Origin: Piezodorus guildinii
Taxonomy: Eukaryota > Arthropoda > Insecta > Hemiptera > Pentatomidae
Length of the DNA stretch: 64,000 nt
Direction: 5' to 3'
Assembly (NCBI GenBank): GCA_023052935.1
Contig: CM041294.1
Span: forward strand, 43,744,736 to 43,808,735
The notes beneath the pieces are model-generated. The model was not told the origin of the DNA and made no database searches. It saw only the letters and a program-made list of their open reading frames with translations. Within the stretch, counting starts at the first letter, position 1; every line of letters begins with the position of its first letter. A program made the translations under genes and the position numbers. This document shows positions 55,441 to 64,000 of the stretch, in pieces.

Positions 55441-57140
55441 TTGTTTTGTGACAATGAATAGTTATCATCTACAGCTTTTAAATATTACATATGTTGGGAA
55501 GATTGAAACTTCAGGAGATGGAGAAATAGTTGGTGTTTAAAAGTGGCTAATGATAAGGACTTACTAATGGATACAGGCGAAGAATTCCAAAATAGGGTAG
55601 CACGAATAATAAAGGATTTTTTGAAGGAAGCAGATCTGTGAGAAGGTATATACAAGTTTATAGGTTGGGATCTAGTGTTAACTGAGTGGACAGAGGAACA
55701 AGTGGTGAGCATATCAAGAATATAAAGAGGTTTTTTTGTTTTGAAAAATCGGAAGAGACAGATACCAAGGAGGTACTACCGACGGGAAGAGGGATAGAGC
55801 AAATTCAACTCGGTATACCATCTAAAAACATGGGAGCGTCTGGGGATTCCACATGTGAATCTGATGAAACAATTCATAAGTCTTTTGAGTCTTATATAGA
55901 ATTTCTCAGACAGCCCGCCATATACGAGGCAACCGTAGTCAAACTGGGGGTAAATGAGCGAAGAGACGAGTAGCATACGGGTTTTAGGTGGGATAGAATC
56001 ACGAAATCTTAGAAATTGTGTTAGGATAGCGATGGATTTTCGGATGATTACTCCAAGATAGGTTCTGATCAATAATAACTCCAAGATTTCTTACAGAGGT
56101 GTGGAAGTGGATAGGTATGCTATTGAAGTAAAGGAGTGGATAATATGGAAGCGAATTTACAAGGTTCTTGGAACCGATGAGAATGGCTTTGGTTTTTCCA
56201 GCATTCAACTTCAAATCATTTGTCGTAGCCCATGCATTGGTGTTGTCAATATCTTGTTGTAGTTTTTGTATAGCCTTTAGCATTTCGGAAGGATGGAAAG
56301 AAAGATAGATTTGCAGATCATCTGCATATTGGTGGTATTGTGAGTGGCATATGCAGTTAGGGAGATCATTAATGTAGATGGAAAAAAGAGTTGGTGAGAG
56401 TGAGGAACACCACGTGTTAAGGTGATGGAGGAAGAAGGAGGTTCATTTGGTATGATGAAAGTTTGAGATCGATAAGATGAAAAAGAAATAAACCAATTAA
56501 GAACGTTGTTTGATATTTGAAGGTTTTGGAGTTCGGAAAGAAGGATGTTATAATTAACTGAATCAAGAGCTTTTGAGAAATCGAAGAGGATCAAAATACT
56601 GATTTTTTGTTAGTCTATTGAGGATCGTAGGTCTTGTGTAATTTTTAACAATGCAGATTGAGTAGAATATCGGGATCAGAAACCGGACTGTAAAGGATTT
56701 AGAAGGTTTTTTTCCTCAAGACTGTTGTTGAGCTGTGAGTGAACAATTCTTTCAAGAGGTTTGGATAGATTAGATAGCATGGAGATAGGTCTAAAATCGG
56801 AGAAAGCGGCGGGATTAGGAACTTTATTCAGTGGACGTACGATGACTTTTTTCCAGGCTATTGGGAAAATAGATTTTTGAAGAGAAACATTATAAATAAA
56901 TAGAAGGACAGGAAAGATGACAGGAAGACACAATTTAATTAATTTCACAGGGATTGGTCGCGTTCATGATCGTTAGTTCTGAACTTGAGAATGGAGGAGA
57001 GGAATCCTTCAGGAGATATATCCGAAAAATATAAATTTTCCGGATTGAAGAATGTCTGTGGTAAAGAGTAATGAGTACTGTGGGATATAGGTAGTGGTTC
57101 TGCGAAGTAGAAATTTACTTCTAAGTCGGATTATGTAATC
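55440..57140 (-). pseudogene. CR1/jockey-group LINE: RT and C-terminal tail, frameshifted
   Basis: A 1.7-kb minus-strand relic of a LINE pol. In order: FYFAEPLPIS, SPEGFLSSILKF (linker before RT), LIKLCLPVIFPVLLFIYNVS, RPLNKVPNPAAFSDFRPISM (RT motif), KPLERIVHSQL, LNPLQSGF, ILFDFSKALDSVNYNILL (palm aspartate), NWFISFSSYRSQT, GVPHS, QYADDLQIYL (intact active-site box, in another frame), NLGVIIDQNLSW, SLIYPQFDYGCLVYGG, RFTCGIPRRSHV, and the tail TRSQPINLYIPSHR, SFIIRATLFWNSSP, FKHQLFLHLL. Five or more frameshifts and stops. ORF1, endonuclease and 5' end are missing. Plus-strand frame 55686-55973 is antisense noise. Confidence 0.9.
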
Positions 57141-57567
57141 AAATGTTATTACTAAAACTAAGAAATCGACTAGAAGTCAAAGCCATCGAACAATAACTAG
57201 AAGTCGACCAACACTTATGAACTCTCAATTCACGTTTTCATAGCAAAATGTGTGGATATAATGGGTGCGGTAATTAACATTTACAAAAATGACAGTAATC
57301 TCGGTTTTTATTTTTTTTTTTATCTGAAACAAATGTTTCCAGGTATGTTCTCCACTAAGCGACATGTCAATAGCTGTAGTAACAGTTAAAAGAACTCTGA
57401 AAAGAAGCTAGATGAGAGAACTCGGCTTATTTAAAGCCTCGAACGGAGTGTTGCGTGGTACATTCCTTCTCTATGTCGATCATGTCTAATCCTGATGTTT
57501 TATATAAAAACTATGCCAATTGTCAGATAACTTCTTACCAGTTCAGATATAAAAATATATAGAAAAA

Positions 57568-57571
<4 letters not shown>
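57141..57571. other. Intergenic DNA, nothing recognised
   Basis: No supportable feature. Confidence 0.45.

Positions 57572-57611
<40 letters not shown>
57572..57611. repeat. (TA)n microsatellite
   Basis: About 20 TA units. Confidence 0.95.
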
Positions 57612-57618
<7 letters not shown>

Positions 57619-58084
57619 AATGTAAATGACTCTTTTTAGGAAAAGGATAACATCGTTGTGGGTACAATTAAAATATGCAAGATAAGAAATAACATAATAA
57701 GATTTCGTTGTAAAATACAAAATCCAGAAAGAAAGATAAAAGCACGGTGATGATTAATGGAGTCCTTAACACTAAGAAATACATTATTTACTTCTTAATT
57801 ATCTTCCTGAAAAAGTAAAAAGGATAGATTTTGTCCTAATGGACCCTTTACGAACTTAATCAATGATTGAGCCATTAAAGACCCGATAGGAAGAAAATCC
57901 TTACTTTTCTTTTAATGAATGTTATTTTATTATAGAATGAGTTTTTGTTCAACAATACGATTCATTTAAATAAAATATAATTATTTAATTATTTCTATAA
58001 TAACAATATACAGTTGTTGGAGCCCTAATAGGTGTTGAATTAATTTAGTTTCACATATTTTGTGTTAAATTTAGTTCTTTAATG

Positions 58085-58530
58085 CATGTTTATTTCTTTA
58101 AAAAATACAAAAATAAAGTATAATAATTTATATAAAATTATTTATACAGAAAACACAAGCAATACTCAGTTCCCTACACACACTCATATTCTTTCTAATA
58201 CATATTAACAAAATGAATCTCTAATTCTATACGCATTGTTTTGTTGGCTTTGTAAACAATGTTATTTATTTTTCTGATTATTAACTAAGAAAATTTTTAT
58301 TTTAAGATGTTCATTTAAAAAAAAAATGCAAAAATCAAGTAATTTATAAAATTATTTATTCAGAAAACAAGTGCAATACTCACTCCCCTACACGCACTCA
58401 TATTCTTTTTCTTACATATTAACGAAATAAATCATTGATTTATACACGCAATGTTTTGTAAGCTTTCTAAAAACTATTCTTTATTTTTCTGATTTTAACT
58501 AAGAAAACCTTGATTTTATTTTGTCGGTTG
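58085..58530 (+). repeat. Tandem duplication, period about 214 bp
   Basis: Two adjacent units share ATAAAATTATTTAT, CAGAAAACA, GCAATACTCA, CCCTACAC, CACTCATATTCTTT, ACATATTAAC, TTTTGT and TTATTTTTCTGATT. The landmark CAGAAAAC falls at 58147 and 58361. The units differ at roughly one site in six by eye, so the duplication is not recent. Confidence 0.85.
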
Positions 58531-58689
58531 TTTTCGAATACATTGATTAAAAACAGAAGAATCCAATATAAGAACTTGAAGCAATGTCGCTATTGATCGA
58601 AATAAATGAATTATATTACAAGATATATTTTTATACTACAATGAAAACAAATTTTTTAAAAAGTGATATTTATTTATTTCTATTGAGGA

Positions 58690-59935
58690 TGTAGAGGATG
58701 TATACCCGTAACCCATTTTCCTCAAAATTATCCAAACACGCTATATCCCTTGACCGAATAGCTCTTTTTTATTGAGTAAAATTACTATCTGTCCCCATTT
58801 AGACATCGATAGTAGTGGTGAAAGATATCATACATACTACATTCATAAAATATTTACACAGCATAAAATTACATTAAAATATATACACAATAATGAATCA
58901 ATACAATAAAGTCAAGAAATCACTTAAACCTATATACACATACACACACTCATACATACATCACATTGAGTGGAGAATCTAGCCGGTGCTAGAACTCCAA
59001 TATATTTACAAAAGGTCGCGGGGCCACTGCCGTTTCAACCTTCTACGTGGGTTGTATGGATGAGTGGAGCTGGATAGGGATTGAGCTAGAGGATTAGGAT
59101 GATGAATGAGGTAATATCCCTTGATCATCATTTTGATTTTGATAATCCTGAAATCCTAGCCACCGTACCTAACTACAAAAAGCGACTCCTCTCCGAAGCT
59201 ATACACATACATATGGAAAATTATCGAGTCCCCGTCAATAATAAAACAGACAAAGAAATAATCTCTCCCTCGTATGCCAACATCTTCCGTCTCCTTAAGT
59301 TATATCTTTCTTACTTTATTGTATAATTTGCTTGTATAATATATATTTTATTTACTGTATATTTTTATTTTCGTTTATAACAGTTTTGGTTTTTGTTATT
59401 TATTTATTTTTTTTTATATACCTCATGGATCTTTTACATACCTCAGATTCTAGTATTTATAATTTTCTGTTAAAAATGTTGCGCCTTATTGTACATATAT
59501 TGTTTTGTTTTTCCAATGTATAATTTTGTAATTTTTTTAAAAACAAAGATAAGCTGTAGTATTTATATGTTTATGGTTTTCCTCAGTTTATGCTTGGACA
59601 TGGCTCAGTAATGGTACGTTTGTATATAATTTTTCACTTCAATATTAAAGTCTAAAGTTTTGTTTTTATGCTTATCATCATCATATTGTTTATCATATTA
59701 TCATTATTTGTAACTATGATATTTAAGTATGTTGGTATATTTTCTGGTTTATTTCAAATGTTATCATTGTGACAACATTCAAAAAATTTTCATTATCACA
59801 TTAATATGTATCTCTTTTGTTCTGATGTTTGTAGCCCTGAAGATGGTTCACAAGCTTGAGCCGAAACGTTGGCAAAATTAAAAATATTTAAAAATGACTG
59901 ACTTCTGATTATTCCACCTATAATTATTTATTTCT
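58690..59935 (+). mobile_element. Penelope-like element, 3' end (copy 2), interrupted
   Basis: The left piece 58690-58753 (TACCCGTAACCCATTTTCCT then CAAAATTATCC) and the right piece 59114-59935 together match the minus-strand copy at 8390-9325. The frame 59099-59326 carries SLDHHFDFDNPEILATVPNY, KKRLLSEAIHIHMENYRV, TDKEIISPSYANIF, the C-terminal part of a GIY-YIG endonuclease. The 3' region ends at 59838-59880 with CTGAAGATGG, a stem and GAGCCGAAACGTTGGC. RT and upstream parts are missing. The frame 59332-59523 is UTR. Confidence 0.75.
58754..59113 (-). mobile_element. Jockey-type LINE 3' end nested in the Penelope-like element
   Basis: 360 bp on the minus strand: LAQSLSSSTHPYNPRRRLKR, QWPRDLL and a stop, then a 3' UTR of the 'b' subfamily ending ACTCAATAAAAAA. 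The 11-bp direct repeat ATATCCCTTGA at 58743-58753 and 59114-59124 is the TSD, and the uninterrupted target is present in the other Penelope-like copy (about 9255-9270). A short non-templated or unique stretch (complement of CCGAATAGCTC) lies between A-tail and TSD. Confidence 0.9.
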
Positions 59936-59971
59936 ATGAAGCTTATTTATTAATTTAATTTTAATTGCAGA

Positions 59972-60310
59972 AATGTATTCCGTGGGCAATACGTCATTGG
60001 TGCTTGTCTTTTCCTTTTTTTCAAAACAAAGAATCCTCCTTATATTCTTGATATGCTTACCACTTGTTCCTCGGTCCATTCAGTTAACACGAGATCCCAA
60101 CTCATAATCTTGTATATACGTTACCTTCCCACAGACCAACATCCTTTAAAAAAATCCTTTGTTACCCTTATCTTAGAATTATTTGTCCATTACAATTCGT
60201 AAAGCCTTAATCTTAACTACTTTAAACATCACTTGTTTCTCCATCTTTCTAATTGTCAATTTTCCCAACATATGTAATGTCTTAGGGTATAGATGATAAC
60301 TAGGCATCAT
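59972..60310 (+). pseudogene. CR1/jockey-group LINE C-terminal tail, second copy
   Basis: Plus-strand segment aligned with the 3' end of the relic at 55440-57140: TATTCTTGATATGCTTACCA, CTTGTTCC, CAGTTAACACGAGATCCCAA, CAACATATGTAATGT and TAGATGATAACTA. The peptide starts YILDMLTTCSSVHSVNTRSQ and then breaks. It is more decayed than the first copy. Confidence 0.75.
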
Positions 60311-60354
60311 TATTCAATCCGTCTGTTATATAGTGATACTTTAATGACATAAAT

Positions 60355-60978
60355 AACTTAAAACGACTATATAGTAAATCTATGTAAAATTTAACAGGCT
60401 TTAATAATATCATGAAGGTTTAATTCCGATTAAAATTGTCTGACACAATTTAAATTTCAATATTTTATATTTTAGTCTTCCTCTAAAGCACCTTTAAATA
60501 TAATTTTAGAATTCCTTTAAAGCACGGAAAAAATTAAAACATATAATTCTATGAGAATTGAAAAAAAAGAAGCTAAATATGCAAGTTGAATGGATTCGAT
60601 ATTAAAATAAAGGAGAAAAGAGCAAAAACAATTGTTTATGCAATTTATTATTTTTTTCACATAAAAGCATAAATATAGGTGTATACCGTTGGATAGCAAA
60701 AGATTTTAGAAAAAATATTATCTTATCCGAATAAATTGTAAAAATCAATTAAGAGTGATTAAAAGCTGATAAAACCAACTGATTATTATAGATACTAATA
60801 TAATGGATTATTTAATAAAAAAAACGTATTATATTTAAATTTAATTTAATTAACCCTCTAACCTTTTTACTTTTACTTAACTATATATTTTGTCTCTAAC
60901 TGTATTTAAAAATTATTGGATTGATTTTAACCACGGAATTAAGTGAAAATCGTTTATTCCGCTCACCAGATTTTCATT
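60355..60978 (+). repeat. R1 repeat, copy E
   Basis: Body and 3' end only: ATGTAAAATTTAACAGGCTT, TCTGAC, ACCGTTGGATAGCAAAAGAT, AGAGTGATTAAAAGCTGATA, AAACCAACTGATTATT, and the end AATTAAGTGAAAATCG then CCGCTCACCAGATTTT. The 5' third is missing. Confidence 0.75.
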
Positions 60979-61143
60979 TTTCATGTAACTTAATTTTTTA
61001 TAGGTTGAAATTTATTTATTTTTAAGAAGTAATAACAGAAAATTATGAAGCATTCTTACATTTTCTGATATTTCTATGAAATATATTATCATGGAAATTT
61101 TATAGTAAGGAAACGATAAATTATTTATGTATAACTGTATATA

Positions 61144-61152
<9 letters not shown>

Positions 61153-61219
<67 letters not shown>
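61153..61219. repeat. (TA)n microsatellite
   Basis: About 32 TA units lying between R1 copies E and G, which point towards each other. Confidence 0.95.
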
Positions 61220-61222
<3 letters not shown>

Positions 61223-61299
61223 GTATCCTTAATGTCTTTAAATATCAGCAATGTTTTCTTTTCATTAAAATATTTTGACTGAAAATAACTAATAAAGAA

Positions 61300-62085
61300 T
61301 TAATTAAATCGAATTTCTATAGAAACATGTGTTTTATTAAAAATTCTATCATATTATTATCTAAAATAATCAGTTAGTTTCATCAGCTTTTCATCACTTT
61401 TATTAACTTTTACAAGCTTGTGTATAAGATAACATTTTTTCGAAAATCTTTAGCTTTCCAACGGTATGTTATACATCTATGTTACTGTTATTATGTACAA
61501 AAAAGAAAAACTGCATTAAAAAAATATTTTTGAACTTTTTTCCTTTAGTTAGATATCGAATTCATTCAAATTATATATTTACCTGTTTTTTATCGTTGAT
61601 AACAGGATTATATTGTTAATTTTTTGGTTTCTACAAAATTGAAGGTACTTTAGAGGAAGAAAATTTAAAAACTATAGGCAATTAGGCCCTATCATACTAT
61701 TTCAATTAGAATGAAACTTACATGATATTAAAGCTCATCAAATTTTACATCGATATATAGATTATAATAAAAATCGTAAAAAGGTGCAAAATATATAAAG
61801 AGGCTCTTCTTGGTTAGCCGATTTTGATGAAAAAGTTTCTGTAACATCTGAGGCGTGTAGTTGTCTAAAATGTGAAATTTGAGCTTCATAGGACTTTTCG
61901 TTTTCGCCCGAGACTTAACACACACACACACACATATACAGACCTTTTTGCTGCCAGACCTGTCATTTGGACTCATAGAACTCTAAAACGTGTATTTTCG
62001 GTGAAAACCGCAATGTATTTTCACGATCACATTACTTTCCCTTAATATTTATTTCATATAGGTAATATTAAAGTAAAAATATTGA
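61300..62085 (-). repeat. R1 repeat, copy G
   Basis: Minus-strand copy. On the plus strand: AATCAGTTAGTTTCATCAGC, TTTTCATCACTTTTATTAAC, ATCTTTAGCTTTCCAACGGT, AAATTTTACATCGATAT, TTTTTCGTTTTCGCCC-like (GGACTTTTCGTTTTCGCCCG), an (AC)n tract at 61918-61934 and AAACGTGTATTTTCGGTGAA. The conserved 3' end is missing. The frame 61728-61976 crosses the (AC)n and is not a gene. Confidence 0.75.
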
Positions 62086-62089
62086 TGGT

Positions 62090-63113
62090 AGATAAAACAA
62101 GAATTTTTTTCCAAGAAAATCATTAAAGTCGTAATTTTGTCATGGGAACTTAATATAATTTCTTTAATATAATATAATTTAACTAAACGTAAAATTTTCA
62201 ACTTTGTTTCGAGAAAAGAGATAAATGAAAGAAGTTAAATTTGTGCACTAGATTTTCCATTAGGGAATTGAAATGATTGGATAAATATAATTTCACTTTA
62301 TACCACTTTAAAAGTTCTATTAAACTAAGATTCATTTTCAAGATTAAAATTTTATTTTTCTAGCAATTCGTTCTAAAGTCTGTAAATAGAATTGTCCCAG
62401 AATTCAATCAAGTAAGTTTTTTCTGCCATCTTTTTTGATAATTGAAGTGTTTAACTTTTCTCGTTTTGACCTGTTTTTATCTTCTTTTTTTTTTGTTTCT
62501 CAGATTTTTCATTTTAGATTTTTTCCAATTATGCTTTAAACCATATTGAGGATTCACATTTTGATTAAATACCTTTACAAGAAAAATACCCTAGGTCTTA
62601 AATTATAATTGGTAAATGGCCAAAAAAGTTCAAAAACCTTGCGTAAAATAATCGAATAAATTTACTAACAAGATATAAAATTGATGACCTATAAATTAGA
62701 ACTTTTTTGGAAGAAGGAGGCTAAAACGAAATTGTAGCCAGTTAGTGGTCGCTTAGGCCTCCCACTTTTCTTTATCTTTCCCCACTTTTGTTCCGAATGA
62801 CTTATAATTCTGCAATGATAATCCAAGAAAATAAATTTCCCTTTTCATTAGTCTTTTTGGGTTCCTAAGACACTAGAGTTTAGCAATATTACAAAAAATA
62901 AAACAAAAAAGAACATAATAAAGAGTGAACAAATTTATGCAGAATCAAATAAAATTGATTATACAATACCATAAAAATGTATTATTATTTATCAGATAAT
63001 TTTGAATATATACACAGCGGACAAAAAAATGCATTTTTATACATAGTTTTAAGAAGAAATTTATGTTTATTTAGCTATTAAAGGAGGTAATAAATCCAAG
63101 GTTATGTCGTATT
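62090..63113. other. AT-rich intergenic DNA, nothing recognised
   Basis: No supportable feature. Confidence 0.5.
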
Positions 63114-63285
63114 TTGGAGGACAAATAAAATGGTGGTACCGAGCCTGTGCTGTGTTGGCACTCGTTTAAGACCCATATCCTAATTAAACCTGAGTAGGGA
63201 AAAATGTTAATACTTCTACAGTTTTATTATCCTATCAGTTACAGTAGCCTAAAGTGACGATTAATAGATAAACAAATATATTATT
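63114..63285 (+). mobile_element. SINE-B, 5'-truncated and diverged
   Basis: Plus-strand distal half: GGAGGACAAATAAAATGGTG, ACCGAGCCTGTGCTGTG, CACTCGTTTAAGACCCATAT, CCTAATTAAACCTGAGTAGG, TAGCCTAAAGTGACGATTAA and AGATAAACAAATAT. No clear TSD. Confidence 0.75.
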
Positions 63286-63320
63286 TAAATAAAAAAAAAA
63301 ATTATATATATATAGCATTT

Positions 63321-63391
63321 CCAAGTCAAATTCAACCTTTTCCAAGTCAAATTCAACCTTTTCCATTTCAAATTCAACCTTTTTCGATTTC
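63321..63391 (+). repeat. 21-bp minisatellite, about 3.4 units
   Basis: CCAAGTCAAATTCAACCTTT plus T occurs at 63321 and 63342, with a variant CCATTTCAAATTCAACCTTT at 63363 and a partial CGATTTCAA after it. Confidence 0.95.
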
Positions 63392-63609
63392 AATAAAATA
63401 ATAAAAATAAAATTAACATAATTTTATGTTTTAATGGTTATTTTAATTACACTTTGTGTTTTTAACCCTTGTGGCTTGTTAAATGTTCCCAGGGTCCTTT
63501 CTACATATAATTAGTCACGAATATAATAATAAGTATAACCGATACTTTAATTTTAAGACATTTGCGATAGAAGGTCTGGTAGTCGGATTAGCGGGATTCG
63601 TTTTATTTT

Positions 63610-64000
63610 AGTTTTATAATCGCTGGCGAAAATATTATCAATAGAGGTTTATTTTAACTTTTTCGTATTTATTGGATAGTAGGCTCAGCAGATGCGTTCC
63701 CAAAGGTTCGTTACCGACTACACTATTAATTTCAATATCGCTCGCTCAAATATGGGTTTATTATAACTTTTTCGTATTTATTGGATACAAGACTCAGTAG
63801 CTGCGTTCCCAAAGGTTCGTTACCGACTACACTATTAATTTCAATAGCGCTCGCTCAAATATGGGTTTATTATAACTTTTTCGAATTTATTGGATACAAG
63901 GCTCAGTAGCTGCGTTCCCAAAGGTTCGTTACCGATTATACTATTAATTTTAATCGCGCTCGCTCAAATATGGGTTTATTATAACTTTTTCGTATTTATT
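63610..64000. repeat. 109-bp tandem satellite, continuing past the window
   Basis: At least three and a half units with exact 109-bp spacing: the word TTTTTCG recurs with its CG at 63664, 63773, 63882 and 63991. Each unit contains TTATTGGATA, CTCAGYAG, TGCGTTCCCAAAGGTTCGTT, ACCGAYTAYACTATTAATTT, CGCTCGCTCAAATATGGGTT and TATAACTTTTTCG. Inner units differ at only a few sites. The first unit is diverged, as expected at an array edge. No coding frame. Confidence 0.97.

Noticed and set aside
55686..55973. 95-codon plus-strand frame as a gene
   Set aside because: It is exactly antisense to a recognisable LINE RT and tail on the minus strand.
62380..62410. ATTGTCCCAGAATT as another CR1-like 3' hairpin
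   Set aside because: Only half of the palindrome is present, no tail follows, and the flanks do not match any LINE end.

Overview
This window is AT-rich nuclear DNA from an animal, most likely an arthropod. The reasons are jockey-type and I-type non-LTR retrotransposons, Penelope-like elements, tRNA-derived SINEs, long (TA)n microsatellites, target-site duplications (TSDs) typical of retrotransposition, and a nuclear tRNA gene with a T-run terminator. Jockey-clade elements point to an insect or near relative, but the species cannot be named. I find no host protein-coding gene. Nearly all coding signal comes from transposable elements, most of them truncated at the 5' end.

Layout. 0-10 kb: end of an unclassified ~0.8 kb repeat (R1), an intact tRNA-Arg(TCG) gene on the minus strand, a tiny fresh retro-insertion at 3.1 kb, a SINE-A copy at 5.8 kb, an R2 repeat, and a Penelope-like 3' end at 8.4-9.3 kb. 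10-20 kb: jockey and CR1-like LINE tails, a SINE-B with perfect TSDs, two adjacent independent insertions (LINE tail, then SINE tail) at 13.95-14.36 kb, and a jockey copy nested in an I-type element at 15.7-16.8 kb. 20-35 kb: R1 repeats, a full-length SINE-A, an RNase H-type LINE relic, CR1-like tails, microsatellites and long stretches with no recognisable content. 35-50 kb: a young RTE-like LINE tail, an old relic of a related element, more R1 and R2, SINE-A and SINE-B copies, and the longest jockey copy (47.5-48.6 kb), whose RT active site is broken by a 38-bp hairpin. 50-64 kb: a jockey/CR1-like junction element, an I-type 3' end, a 1.7 kb CR1/jockey-group RT relic, a Penelope-like 3' end carrying a nested jockey tail, more R1, and a 109-bp tandem satellite running off the right edge.

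How it works together. These are not pathways but layers of retrotransposition. LINE machineries (jockey, CR1-like, RTE-like, I-like) probably mobilised both themselves and the SINEs, as the 11-15 bp TSDs and 5' truncations show. The clearest oddities are a SINE family ending in poly(T) instead of poly(A), a conserved near-palindrome at CR1-like 3' ends, a hammerhead-like CTGA...GAAAC motif at Penelope-like 3' ends, and a likely template-switch hairpin in an RT gene. I found no new gene system. Most intergenic stretches are AT-rich with no support for any call.
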